Positions 11,818 through 23,065 of a stretch of DNA of 64,000 nt are shown here, in pieces. Numbering within the stretch: the first letter of the stretch is position 1; each line of letters begins with the position of its first letter. A model generated the notes under the pieces. It did no database searches. It was not told where the DNA came from and worked only from the letters and a program-made list of their open reading frames with translations. Source of the stretch: Ceratorhiza oryzae-sativae (Eukaryota; Basidiomycota; Agaricomycetes; Cantharellales; Ceratobasidiaceae); NCBI GenBank assembly GCA_030998015.1, contig JARWMV010000232.1, positions 372,001-436,000 on the forward strand. The letters run 5' to 3'. The translations under genes and the position numbers were made by a program.

Positions 11818-12701
11818 TTACTTTGTATTGGTTGGTTTCCTCGGCCATGGGTCTGCTGCATCAGCGGCTGCCTCTAGGTCTTGCATCATCTTCCAAAGGA
11901 CCGCATGCGACTTGTCGAGGGGCTGCAAGTCTCGGTGTAGTCTTCTAGCCAATATTCCCGCAAATCTCCGGGACTCTTCTGCTACATCAACCTTTCTCTC
12001 GATGGAATCCCCTAGACCACCTTCAACGCTCCCAGCTCTCACACCGTCCAATCCGCATGCGACAACCTGATCAAACCATGCTCTTGGTTCACGAGTAATA
12101 TTCATCGCAATTCCATGCGTGGTAAGTCGGTGTCGAACATGTACACCAATAGATGCAATCTTGATGTCTGGGCTGAGGAAGACGCCAGTGTGTTCACATG
12201 GATAGTGAGCCAGGTGGTGGAATGATTTGAGTTGTTCTCGGAGTGAAAGTTCGAGCTGGCATATGTATTCTCTAATGGGGATCTGGACAGAGATTAAGAA
12301 TATATGCGAACATGCAATGGGCAACGGGATACCTTCATCCGGCCGAGATCGAGCAGTGGGTATGCCGTCAATTGACCTGGACCATGATACGTCGTTTGAC
12401 CGCCCCGATCGGTCTGGACCCAGTCTGCACCGATCCCTTCAAGCCTCGTTCGCTCAATGTCTAGGTTCTCGGCTTTCTGACGACGCCCGGCGGTATATAC
12501 TGGCCGATGCTGGAGAAGCAGCAACACATCGGGCGTATTCTTTGGATCTGTGCGTCTTTGTTCGAGTTGAAGATCGTGTATTTTGTTTTGCACGACTAGG
12601 GTACGAAGGTAAGGCAGCGGGCGGGGAAAGAGGTGGGTGAGGATTGGTGGGAGAGGCATTATGCTAGGTGGCGCGGGTGGTGGCGCAAGGCGCTTGGGCA
12701 T
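11818..12701 (-). CDS. LIP2: Mitochondrial octanoyltransferase (lipoate biosynthesis)
   Basis: LipB-type octanoyl-[ACP]:protein transferase that moves octanoate onto the lipoyl domains of mitochondrial dehydrogenase complexes. Start at 12701 (MPKRLAPPPAPPSIMPLPP). Family signatures: LLLLQHRPVYTAGRRQ, the RGGQTTYHGPGQLTAYPLLDL block, and KIASIGVHVRHRLTTHGIAMNI, which contains the conserved Lys; VACGL follows with the Cys. A single 50-nt intron (about 12283-12332) joins LGRMK to IPIREYICQLE in frame. Stop at 11818-11820. Normal length for the family. Shares a divergent promoter region with SPC25. Confidence 0.93.
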
Positions 12702-13144
12702 GGATCTGGGGCGTGGATGCGATCCATGGCCAGCGACTGTTCGATGACCCGAACAGACCGTCTTGGGCCGGACAAAAAGGTTCTGGGCGTTCCCCAGATA
12801 GTATGCGCCCAGGCTAGGGTTGATGTTACAGGGTATCTGTCCTTACGAGGCACACCTTGAAACTTTCGCGGTTGAACATGCGATGTATGCGTCCAACGAG
12901 GAAACCTCGGTGCTACTGGTGGCAACGACTATGACGACGACATGAGGCTTTGTTCGCTTGGATACAACCTGCCGCGGGTGGCAAGCGACAAAATGCCGCC
13001 ATCTGTTGCCCCCCAATCCAACACGGATCCCGAAGCACCATTGCCACACACGTGATCGTGTCTGGCACGCGTCTGGTCCAAACAGGCCCTCACACCCGGC
13101 GATCACCACACACGCTATCGTGTTACTCCCGAGCTTGAAAGACA
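12702..13144. promoter_or_regulatory. Divergent promoter region of LIP2 and SPC25
   Basis: 443 bases between two start codons facing away from each other. No clear TATA box. I see no other gene here. Confidence 0.45.
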
Positions 13145-14434
13145 ATGGCGAGCGCACGACATCCCAATCGTCCGGCGCCCGTGGCCGACTTGCGCAAGAT
13201 GCTCGCTCAGCCGAACCCGGTGGTCCCGCTGTATTTCGAGTCGACGCAGGACCGGATGGCTGCGTTCAAGTCGGCGTTGACGGCGTACGTGAGTTTCTGT
13301 CTCTCAAAGTTGGTGTTTTTTCTTATCTGACTCGTGTGTTGGTTGCGGGTTGTAGGTGACGAACAATCAGGCGGAAATTACACGCCGAAAGGAAAAGTAT
13401 GATACATTGCAGAGGCGAGAAAAGGACAAGACGGCCAAGATGAATACGGAGATCGAGCAGTTTAGGTTGGACGAGATGAACCTGATGAAGAGTGGGTTCT
13501 TTATCTGCCATCTTGTTTCGTGCATTGATGGAATGATGCTTTACAGCGTTGAAGAAGGAACAGGAGGAAAAGGCCGACGCCGAGTCGAAACTCGCTGAGC
13601 TCAATGCACGATTAAGAGATTTGGACGAGAATCGGGGGACGGTGGATGTCGAGCTCGATGGTTTGAGAGTCAAGACCGAAAAGTTGAAGATTGGTGCGTT
13701 CATTACCCTCTGCGGGTCTCTGCTAGCCAACTGATAGTCGATTGCATCGCAGAAAAGTCAAAGGACCTGGCCAAACTCGAGCACCAAGTCGAACTCAACG
13801 AGTCCGAAGCGCTCGTGCTGGAAGATTTGATAAAGTGGAGCGTGGAAGCCGTTGCGCGTGAGTCTTTTTGCTGCGCACTTGCCTAGGGCCATCAGTGATT
13901 TCCGAGCCTGGGTGCCATAGCCAACGTTGTGAGGATCAAGTTTACGCACATTGATGAGGAAAGTCAGGCCCGGGAGTTTAGTTTTGTGATTGATCTCAGT
14001 GGAGAAAAGTATAAAGGTGTGTGCCATCCCGCTCTTACATGCCTCCGGCCGGGTATAGAGGATGGCGGAACCCTCGGGTGTGAGCTTCAGAACCCCGGCC
14101 GATGACGTGCACGCGGGGGAGTGGGCGGAACTCGGACTGTGATGATGGAACGGGCACCCCATTGATACTCGTATCTGGGGTTGTCCATCCTGGCTCTGCT
14201 TTTGTTCCTCCGACCGGGTTTACTGACGCTCTATCCAGTGTCGACATCATCGCCCCTCTTGCCTCAAATGTCCGGTCTCGTCGATTGGCTGAACGAAACG
14301 CGCGAGTTTTACTGGTTTGTGAAAAAGGTGCGCCCGAACGCCGAAAATCAGGCAGGGAGCTAATTCGGATGCCGGGATAGGTTCGGATGGCATTTCGACA
14401 GTATGTGCAGGACGAGCGGCGCGCGCGGGGGTGA
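13145..14434 (+). CDS. SPC25: Kinetochore protein Spc25 (NDC80 complex)
   Basis: Subunit of the NDC80 complex that couples kinetochores to microtubules. Starts MASARHPNRPAPVADLRKML. A long charged coiled coil covers the middle (ITRRKEKYDTLQRREKDK, LKKEQEEKADAESKLAELNA, EKSKDLAKLEHQVELNE). The C-terminal globular RWD-like domain carries RIKFTHIDEESQAREFSFVIDLSGEKYK, then SSPLLPQMSGLVDWLNETREFYWFVKKVR, which is the Spc25 signature. Several short introns and one longer one (about 14017-14240). The last intron, about 55 nt, begins GTGCGC just after FVKK and ends GATAG, joining to VRMAFRQYVQDERRARG and TGA at 14432-14434. Identification rests on the C-terminal domain plus the coiled coil. Confidence 0.88.
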
Positions 14435-15143
14435 CGTGGCGCCGTACATGCTGTCTGGAAGGTACCGGATCCATTATTGTTATTAGGAGTGTCTGTACAT
14501 CGAATGTAATCTAATTGGATGTGAGAAGTCGAAGCGCGAGGCGGCAACGCAGAGCAGGTGCTGGCACGACGCCCGATGCGGCAGCCGGCTCGGGTGTCGT
14601 CATGAGGTCGGGTGCGATAAAAAAGATTCGAAAAGAATCGACAAAGGGTGTGATGGGCGATAAGTGGTTGCAATGGGGTTATTGGCAAGGGAGCGGCGCT
14701 GTTTGCTCCTGTTTGCCCCCTCTGTACCATCACGCTCGACCTCCCGCCTCTGCACCCGCCCACCACGCACGAACAACGAGCGGGCGCGCTTGACTTTTCT
14801 TTTTTACTTTCTACTATTTTGCTTTCTTCTTCGAGAGCTGCTCACCGCCGCCTGCGTTTTTCGTGTCTTTTTTTCCGGCAAGTTTGTCTGATTCGGTCAG
14901 TATGTTGCGCTCGATCCCGCGCCCGACGCTGACGACGTTGCAGCCGTTGTGCCAGCTCTCTGACCGCTGTCTCTCGCTCTCGCTTCGTGAGTTGGTGTCG
15001 TCGCCCCCGAGACGCGCACTCATTCCAGTGACATCCCAGTGAGTCGCGTTTTCTCATCCGCCGCTACACGGTCAGTCGGTGTTCTGTTCCCTGGATCGGG
15101 CGCTGACACTGCTCCAGTGGCCCTGTCGCTCGCCCAGCACCCG
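14435..15143 (+). promoter_or_regulatory. BNI4-like gene upstream region with a 5' UTR intron
   Basis: Intergenic and leader sequence of the BNI4-like gene. A GTGAGT donor at 15039 and a CTCCAG acceptor ending near 15118 mark a probable intron in the 5' leader, 26 bases before the ATG at 15144. The long open frame that extends upstream to 15039 has no ATG before 15144 and so reads through this intron. Confidence 0.5.
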
Positions 15144-17861
15144 ATGGACACGCCCTCTGTGCCGACCCCGACCCGCAAGGGCACGCTCCCCGGCCAGCCG
15201 CTCGCGTCGCCCTCTCAACACGCATTTCCGACTCAGCCACACCCCCACCATGCACAGTGGCCACAACACACGGGCACACCCCCGCCAGGACCGTACTATG
15301 CTTACCCGAACTTTCCGCCCCAGTTCGGCCAACAAGGCTACTTTCCGGCCCAGTCCCCCGACCAGCAGCAACAGCAGCAGTTTGCCCAGTGGGCGTTCCA
15401 GCAGATGATGTTCAATTCGCAGCAGCAGCAACACCACCAACAGCAGCTCGTTGTACCTGATTATACCGGACGCCAGCGCACCGGGTCAGGTGCTGCACAG
15501 GACTATGCAGGTTTCCCGCCTGGTGCGATGATTCCACCCCATCTCGGCTTCCAGCCATCGGGCACCCCGCCGCCTCATCAGCACCCGCACGCCGGAGGAC
15601 ACGCGCTTCACCCGATGCAGTATAGCAGCATTGGACGTGCCGCAGGCGCTGATCATCAGGGGTTCCATCCGTATAGGCGACCGGGCGGCGGAGGCGGACA
15701 ACAGCAGTCACCCCGATCGGGCGCCAACGGTCCTTCCGAGTTCGGTACCCAGCAGCAACAGTTTGGCGGTCAGTATAACACTGTGCCGTACGGCCCTGGT
15801 GGATATCCCGCGGGGTATCCTCAGCCCCAACGACCGTATGCCCGGGAAATGAACGGCTCGAACACGTCACTCCACTCCAACGGCAGTGGATCCGGTAGAC
15901 AAAGGACACCCAGCAACGCAGGCAGCGCAAGGACCAACGGCAGTAGCACCGGCAATCCCAACCAGCGCGCACCCCACTCGCAAAATCATGGCCACGGGCA
16001 TGGTCATCCACATGCTCATGGCCGCAACCAGTCCGGGGGCTCGTCTATCACCGCGACATCCACCCGACCAGGGTCAGATCGTAGCGTGACCCCACCGGCG
16101 CGTGCGACCACGGCTTCGCCTGTTTCGGCTGCTCCAGGCTCGGGTACATCTCCTACTTCGGCTACTGGACCAAGCGCTGCCAGCGGGGGCGGCTCGACGA
16201 TGCGACCGTCCAAGCCCTCGCCGCTGTCTCAGCAATCATTCTCCACTCACGACCCAAGCAAGCGACTCAGCCGCGATGACAGTGTGCTCGAGGCTCCCAA
16301 TGGCGGCTTGCCCAAGTCGGGCCTCAAGGGCCGATTGCGTCGTGCGCTTTCCTTTAGCGCAGTGTCAACGCTCGATGACGCGGAGGACAACAAGGAGAAG
16401 CTCGGATCGAGGCGCAAGGCGATCGAAAAGGCGAACAAGGCCAATGCCGCTCTCCAGGCACAGCAGCAAGGCGCCGGGGCGGGCGCCTCTAGCCCTGGTG
16501 CGGCCGAGTCCATCCGCACCACGACGTCCAAGAAGCCGAGCAGGACCGCGTCGTTGTTCAACCGCAGGCTCAACGCCTCTACGGATAACATTTCGCTCCA
16601 GTCGACGGTCAGCTCCGCCTCGGTGATGATCCGCAAGCTAGGCTCGATGGGCAAACTCGCGCGACGCAATTCGCTCGCGGGGATTACCAACCTGTTCAAG
16701 GACAAGAACAAGGACGGTGAAAAGAAGGGTAAAAAAGCAGATACAGCTGAGGCTAGTGTCACGCACGCGACCGTCGAGGTTGACGTGGGTCTAGCTCGAG
16801 CAACTCGGACGAGCTCTCTGGGTTGACGCCTGCCGCCAAGCTCGCACGGCAACATACTTTGAAGAGTAATGCTCAGGCGGCGGAACGCGCGAGGCAGCAA
16901 CAAGCGCTGGCTGAGGCGCAGGCCCAACAGCAGGCAGCGCAGGCTGCGGCGTGGGATAGGCAGAAGAACAGGGTGGAAGAGGAGGACGAGGAAGAAGAGG
17001 AAGAGGAAGAAAGCGATGATGAGGGCACTTACGAACATGTCACCCAAATGACGGGTGGATTCGACGATGAGGATGTTACGGTTCGAATGGAGCAGGCAAC
17101 CATCCAAGACGAGCCATGGGCGGTTGGGATCCGCCGCTCGGTGGAGAGGACGAGACAGCCCGTGAAGGGTATTCTGAGAAGTAAGCCTTTCTGCTGTGGT
17201 TCATTGGTCGTCTGCTTATACGGTACACAGACGCAGTAAACTTCAACCAGGAGCAGTATCTGGACAAGGAAAATACGCCTGTTTCACGCCAGCGCGCAAA
17301 CTCGTATACGAACCCAACACAAACGAGTGCCGAACCAGGCCCGCTCGCACGCATTCCGTCACCGGATCCGGATCACATTGATGGACTGCACCGCTCGAGT
17401 TCGCCGCACGAGCCGTCCCTCTCCACCTCATTCTCCGCCGAGTTTGGCGAGTTTACCACACCGTCACTCAGCTTGAGCGAGAAGCCTGATTCGAGCGGCA
17501 CCAAGTTCAACTACAACCATCCGGTGCTCAATTCGAGCGCGCCAGTCCTTTCATCGATTGGTAATACTCCGATGACTCAGCGCTCGGCAACAGCACCAGG
17601 CAAGACTCGTCGCTTGACATTTGCGACCAACCTGAGCGTGTATGACACCTTCCCGCCCTCGACGTACGATCGGCGCAGCGAGCCTGCGACGTGCAACCGG
17701 CTAACACCGGCGCTAGCCCAGCGAATCAAGGAAGAATTGAATTCGTACAAGATGGAAGAAATGGAGGTGCACGCGTCGAGTCGGGTACAGTGAGTATTAC
17801 ATTTCCATTTTTGGTATCTCACCGCTGATTTTTGCACAACAGCACTCACTTCTTCGTATGA
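15144..17861 (+). CDS. BNI4: BNI4-like protein phosphatase 1 targeting protein
   Basis: Related to the fungal Bni4 family, which in yeast brings the PP1 catalytic subunit (Glc7) and chitin synthase activity to the bud neck. The N-terminal half is disordered and rich in Gln, Pro, Gly and His. The middle has LKGRLRRALSFSAVSTLDDAED and a conserved basic/Ser block (SRTASLFNRRLNASTDNIS, ASVMIRKLGSMGKLARRNS, ITNLFKDK). Then SDELSGLTPAAKLARQHTLK, an acidic run, and KGILR followed by NFNQEQYLDKEN. The C-terminus has RLTFATNLSVYDTFPPSTYDR and EEMEVHASSRVHTHFFV, ending at 17859-17861 after a final short intron. GILR fits the SILK-type and RLTF a degenerate RVxF-type PP1 docking motif. The frame breaks at GGG 16787-16789; a fourth G gives SSSSNSDELSG. 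The role at septa is inferred from the family. Confidence 0.72.
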
Positions 17862-18635
17862 GCTCCATTCGGCTACCGTCGATCTCGCCCTCGTCTCGCT
17901 TTTTTCGATCTCTCTCTCGCTCTAGCTCGCTCACTATCGGACCTCTGCCTCGCTCGTTTTTTCTCCATCGCAACATCACTCGTTCAACCCCATCTGCATC
18001 AGTTATCCCACATTCTCCGTTCCGCCCCGCTCGTCTCATTTGTACGACCAAAAAGCGCCAGCCCAGCGCCGACCTCAATCCGTGTTTGCTCTTGTCTCTG
18101 ATTCATACCCCTTGACCCATCCACCTTGGACATTTCACCCGCGACTATCTTCGCATTGCCTTTCATATTCCTACTTGCCCCCCTTTATCCTCCCCGCTAG
18201 TATTACGTTTCTTGCATGTTATTTGATGGCACTGATTTTTCGTTTACATGTGCTTATGCGGATGTTAGCGCTGCCCCCCCCCTTTACGTGTTATATTGTT
18301 CTCTGTTTTTGATGGGACGAGGTTACTATAAGCTGTACTATTCGTGCATGATTTTCGTGTGTTTAAGTTTCGAGTCCAGGGTTTAGTCATAGCGAGACGA
18401 GGGTAGCTGATGGGAGCCAAAGCCGCCACGTAATCAGTCATAAAAATGAATTCTATGGGGTTGAAAGACAATGAATGGGCTGGATGGCGCTGTATGTGGA
18501 TAAAATCAGGTCTGTTACCCGAAAACCCGGAAAATGAATCGGGTATATGCAGTACAAGGCCAGAAATCAGACAACCCTGCAATTTAAACCACTTGCACAA
18601 GGAAATAGAACTACAAAGACCAAGACGAAATCCAA
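17862..18635. other. Intergenic region between BNI4-like and F-box/LRR genes
   Basis: 774 bases between two convergent genes, so mostly 3' untranslated sequence. Pyrimidine-rich at 17880-18200 and with a nine-C run near 18275. No further gene supported. Confidence 0.35.
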
Positions 18636-20094
18636 CTAATGGGCGTAAAGCAGCCATTCAACATCACTATCATCTTGATACAGGTTATTGTACACCTGCG
18701 GTTCAACGGACGCAAACAGATCAGAAAGACCGCTCAATGTCTCTTCCTGCCCACTAGGAGAAACACATCGATCCGCCCGCAGTGTACGCAACGCGAACCC
18801 ACTGAGCACATGGCGGAGAATACTTGGATCCACTATGCTCTCCATCAGATGCAGCGTATGGAGACCAGAGAAGCAACGAGTGTTTGGCAAAATTGGGCGG
18901 GACACAGGTAGTATCGTAGTGGACAAGCGCCAACTCTTGGATGCTGGAGAGTTCAGCCTCTAATCCAAGCAGCCAATCCAACCCGTCCCCTACTGTAACC
19001 TCACCACCAATCCCACTACCATCTATCAATAAGCGTGCGATTGGCCATTCTAGGATATAGCGCCTCAACAATCTTCCTACCCGAGCTGCCTCGAAAGGGT
19101 CATCCAAGTTGGGGCTGACATTCAATGCCAGGCCGCTTGCACCAGGGAGTATATGGAATGCCAGTTGCAAAATTTCAAGAAGGTCATTAATCGCAAGTCC
19201 AGCACCTCAAGCTTTGGTAGTTTCACATGCGCACTTGATTTCAGAGTACTGCGCCCTAATTTAATGTTAACTAGCGCAAGAGAGCGAAGTTCTGGGCAAG
19301 CACCCAGAGCATGGACCAAGTGGTCAATTGAAAAGCCCCTAGAGTACATCTAAATGGTATAATCTTTAGAACCGCCAGACCATGATAGGCAAGGCATGGC
19401 TGAATAAAGGCCCCGTGCACTTTGACTCCCCGCACGCCTCTCAAACTTTGGGCAAGTGATCCCCCAAAGACGAAAACAATCAGTGTCAATGGGGAGGTCC
19501 CCTCGGTGACTTCCCACACTAAACTCTTCAAGCCGTGGAGTGTAGGAGTTTATCCACGATTGTTCCAAGATACTATTCACAAGCGATACGCCCCCTTTGA
19601 AGCTGAGTGTGACAATCCGGTGTATAGAGGGAGGTAAAAGTTGTGCCAGGTCCTTTTGTGGGTCACCAACTATGGTTCGGTCAGCAAACCCAGAAAAATG
19701 AACATGGAGAGGAAGCTGGGCGGGGTGTTGTATGCAGCGTCTACCGTGGTGTAGAGCATCCGCCCGTTGTACAAGCATATCAACGTGTGTCCACAAAGAA
19801 GGTGATCGAACTAGAACATTGCGGAAGTAGTGGCTAGTATTGAACAGAGAATGGGTGGGCGGAGGATTTTGGGACTTCGGGTGATGCTTCTGTGCATTGA
19901 TTACGCATCCACTATTCGCTAGCGAATGATATACGTGATGATTTCGATGGGTAGTATGTTGGTGGGACAAGCCTCCAGGATTGATTGCGTATCTCGCCAA
20001 GGGACGCCTGAACACTGAATATCCTTGATGCTACTGCATCAATGGATGCGTGAGCGGTGTCAATGTACGTTGCTGCTTCTTCGTAGCCAGACAT
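18636..20094 (-). CDS. F-box-like / leucine-rich-repeat protein, copy 1 (frame interrupted)
   Basis: Looks like the large basidiomycete family of F-box-like proteins with a divergent LRR-like C-terminal half, presumed adaptors of SCF ubiquitin ligases. Starts MSGYEEAATYIDTAHASIDA at 20094, a helical N-terminus. The F-box region (LVP, NILPIEIITYIIR, LANSGCVINA) is split over three frames near 19970 and 19920; one extra base at each point restores it. LRR-like parts follow (SLWTHVDM, LPPSIHRIVTLSF, YTPRLEEF, LRSLALVNIKLG, LPKLEVLDLR), and the end (VEPQVYNNLYQDDSDVEWLLYAH) matches the end of the copy at 23066-24523. It could be a pseudogene, but the same kind of single-base break occurs in conserved genes of this window, so I leave it as a gene with doubtful sequence. 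Confidence 0.55.
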
Positions 20095-20414
20095 TATTGA
20101 GCATCGGGCTGCTATAGTATGAGGCCTAGGCTTGTTGATTCTTTGAGGAAAGATTCAAGCTTAACGCAAAGCGCTCGTATACACCCCTCCAGCTGTCAAA
20201 GGTTGATTTACATGAATGATTTACGCTATATTAGTGTATGCCAGCATTGGGCCAGGGGTGGTCGAGCGCAAGATCTGTAACTTGTGTAATCGTCTGTAAT
20301 AATACTGACCCCACCCCCAAAATGAAAGATATACGAAATCTTATCGTGATCTTTTCGTACCCCACCTCACTGCCAAAATTTATGTCAAAAATATATTAAA
20401 TTGACAGCAATTAT
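20095..20414. other. Intergenic region, nothing recognised
   Basis: 320 bases upstream of the F-box copy 1 start on the minus strand. AT-rich near 20320-20400. No feature recognised. Confidence 0.3.
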
Positions 20415-21013
20415 TTAGTTCACTGGTCCGACGATGTCCGTCGGGATTCCCAGCCTCGATGTAGCATGGAGGTATAGTGTTACGCGAAGAATCGGCCTAA
20501 ACAATCTGGCTGCTATGTCGGCGATTATTAAATGGGAGCGAACCCTGCTCAATGGAGGGGTGGAGAGGTGGCGTTGAGGTGGCGTTGAGGGCCCCGGAAG
20601 AATAAAAGCAGATGAAGGACTACGGGCAACACCCGCTGGTGAATGGTGTGACATTAGTTTGCAATGTCGCGCTGGGTATTCAGTTTGCAGCACAGCCCTT
20701 GTAATTACACTATCTGGCTGCTTGAATGTTCGGGAGAGGTTGTATGCGCGCTCGTTGTATGAAATTTCGGCTGTTGTAGCAGGATCACAACCAGCATTTA
20801 GAACAATGAGACCCATTCTGTGTAATCGAACCTACCAGCAAGTACTAGTGGTTCCCCTCTCCCTCCTATCCCTCTCTGATTGCGAGTTATGACCAACGAC
20901 CGTATTTCAATCCAGAGCTCGACAAACGACGATATCGACTGCGAATCTCCAACAACGTCAGCTATCGAGCCATGCGGCGAACTCAATCCAGCATTCAGAG
21001 TCAAGCTCTGCAT
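20415..21013 (-). CDS. Hypothetical protein, possibly two exons or a relic
   Basis: Two overlapping-range open frames on the minus strand: 21013-20798 (MQSLTLNAGLSSPHGSIADV) and 20816-20415 (MGLIVLNAGCDPATTAEISY). They may be exons of one gene or remnants. I do not recognise the protein. It lies between two accessory genes on the same strand. Low confidence that it is real. Confidence 0.2.
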
Positions 21014-21059
21014 GCGGGAATGATACTTAGCATACGGCGTACGCCACCATCACCTCACG

Positions 21060-21872
21060 TTACGACAGCTCCAAAAGAAGCATCCCTAACAGAAAGAATC
21101 CCATAATCAACCCGACGATTGCAGCCCCCACCCTAATGGTTATTATTGGTGAAGATATGTCCAATTCGGTGGTGGTCGGGGATAGATTTGGGGAAGAAGA
21201 GGTCTGTACAGGTTCACTCTTGGGCAAACTCAAGTTGTGGGTGACTGTGGTAGCTGACCCGAAGATGTATGTGGAATACATGGTACTTCGGTAGGAGGGG
21301 TAGGCAAAGGAGAGATGATAGCAGAAGTTGTGAGGCCGTATGCGACGCTACTAATGACTAAGGTTTCGTCGCTTAACACTGTGGAGATCGCAGGAGTCGC
21401 TAAAGTAGTAGTTATCAGTGCCCCGAGTGATCCTATGGCAGTTGTTGCAGTAGTCGTCATGATCGGGGGATGGGTGGCCCTGGGTGGTTTAGGCGTTTTT
21501 GCCGAATCCCTCGGTAACAGACCATTTGTGATACCGTTTCTCTGTCTCGTAAGCGCCATAGCAGAAAACCTCGTCACAGTCAATGCGGTAGTATTTGTAT
21601 TTGTTAATTGGCCCGAGTCGTCTGGTATCGTCAACGGCTCAAGGGCCTCCGATCATAGCAGTAGTCGTTTCCTCGGATACGCCAAACGTAAAGAGACGCA
21701 CATGGGTCGCACATCGCTGTGGGTCTATCCCCGGCTCATCTGCGCTGGAACTGGTGGCTGGCGTAATATTCGAGGCCGGTACGTTGGTATTTGTCGAGGT
21801 GGCCCCGATCCTACTGGCGTGTGGGGCCATGGAGCAAAAACGGATGCGGAAAATCAGTTGATGAAGGGACAT
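21060..21872 (-). CDS. Putative Ser/Thr-rich single-pass membrane protein (frame interrupted)
   Basis: Three successive minus-strand open frames (from 21872, 21634 and 21281) share one style: long Ser/Thr/Pro-rich stretches (TSTNTNVPASNITPATSSSA, IMTTTATTAIGSLGALITTT, PVQTSSSPNLSPTTTELD) ending in a strong membrane segment (VGAAIVGLIMGFFLLGMLLLEL), then a stop at 21060. Such mucin-like proteins with one membrane span are usually cell-surface proteins in fungi. The join near 21280 needs one extra base; the one near 21637 is not resolved. Not assigned to a family. It may be a relic. Confidence 0.35.
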
Positions 21873-23065
21873 GATTTGTATGCCGGTATTCGCTAGTCAT
21901 GGTGGGGATTGAGACACTTGAAGGACGAACTTGGTTTCCGCCAGTAGTGTTCATTGAATCTTCGGTTTCTAAAGGCCCGACCGAAGTGATGAGACATGGC
22001 TTTTAACCCTCGCAAAGGCGAAATGATCATACCCGAGTTGCTGCTCCAAGACATCTTCGGTTTCAGAGGCGAGTGAATGGCTTTGGGGCACGCTGAAGTG
22101 TGTTGGTTTTATCCATTGTCCCACTTACCTCTCGGCGATATTGCGGTTATTCCCAACCCCATTTATTTTATCATTTAGGATTTCAAGTCCTTGTCCTGCT
22201 GTCCTGTATCCGTTCAGCGTTTTGACCACGCAACACGGGGCCATCAACTACTAGCTATACAAAGATAGTGTGGCGTGATAAAGTTTACAATTTACAATAA
22301 TCATGAACCATCTGGTAAAAAAAATAAGACCACACGTTAATGTCGTCCCCCTCACGATAAACTATATATATACGCCAAGTATTTAAAAAGCCCACTTGAT
22401 CGAATCTAATGAAAAACGCAATAATATCCAACAAGATAAGCTGGGACGGACCCATTCGTCGGATAGCGATCTTCGGATGTTCTATGTTTCATCATGGCAC
22501 GGTTTGTCGGGCCCGCTAGCCGCTAGCCGTGTAGTCGAAGCACGACGGTTGTCCCATCAGCAGATGTGGCTGCTTAGAATGGGCTAGAGGTTGGGTAGAA
22601 ACAATAACTAACGGGCAATGTTAAACTCAGGGTGAATCGGCGATGATGGTTTACTGAGCGCTGGCGGTGCGACCTGTAATCCTTTAGCTGGTTCATGAGG
22701 TCGAACCACGTTGTATGCGTGGTTGGTTGAAGTAGCTGAGGCTATCGTACAACGGCTTGGGCCGGCACAAATGAGATCAATTAGTATTGGTTCAGCCATC
22801 ACCTCAAGCCCCATATTAGAGGCCACAGGCTTGCATATTCAAGCAGACTTGTCTGTCGAACAATTTTTAAAAAAGAAAAAAGATGGGGCAGATGCGTCCG
22901 CAAATCCGGCAAAGTGTCGTCAAAATGAGATATCCCGCGTGGTTATACGAATAGCAACATCAAATGCGATTCCAATGAATGAAGAAAATTAAAAGTACAA
23001 TTTTAGCATACAAGAAGGACCAAGTGTGTGCGTCTGAGATAGGCCACAAGCCGGACGATCGCACT
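21873..23065. other. Gene-poor stretch, nothing firmly recognised
   Basis: About 1.2 kb. One short minus-strand frame at 22608-22826 and small plus-strand frames show no recognisable protein. Contains AT-rich parts near 22310-22390 and 22860-22880. No repeats or RNA genes seen. Confidence 0.3.

Noticed and set aside
15039..15143. Upstream N-terminal extension of the BNI4-like protein
   Set aside because: There is no ATG in this extension, and it contains a GTGAGT donor and CTCCAG acceptor, so it is read as a leader intron.
18636..20094. F-box copy 1 as a pseudogene
   Set aside because: Its frame breaks can be cured by single bases like those in conserved genes; no nonsense substitution was found, so decay is not shown.
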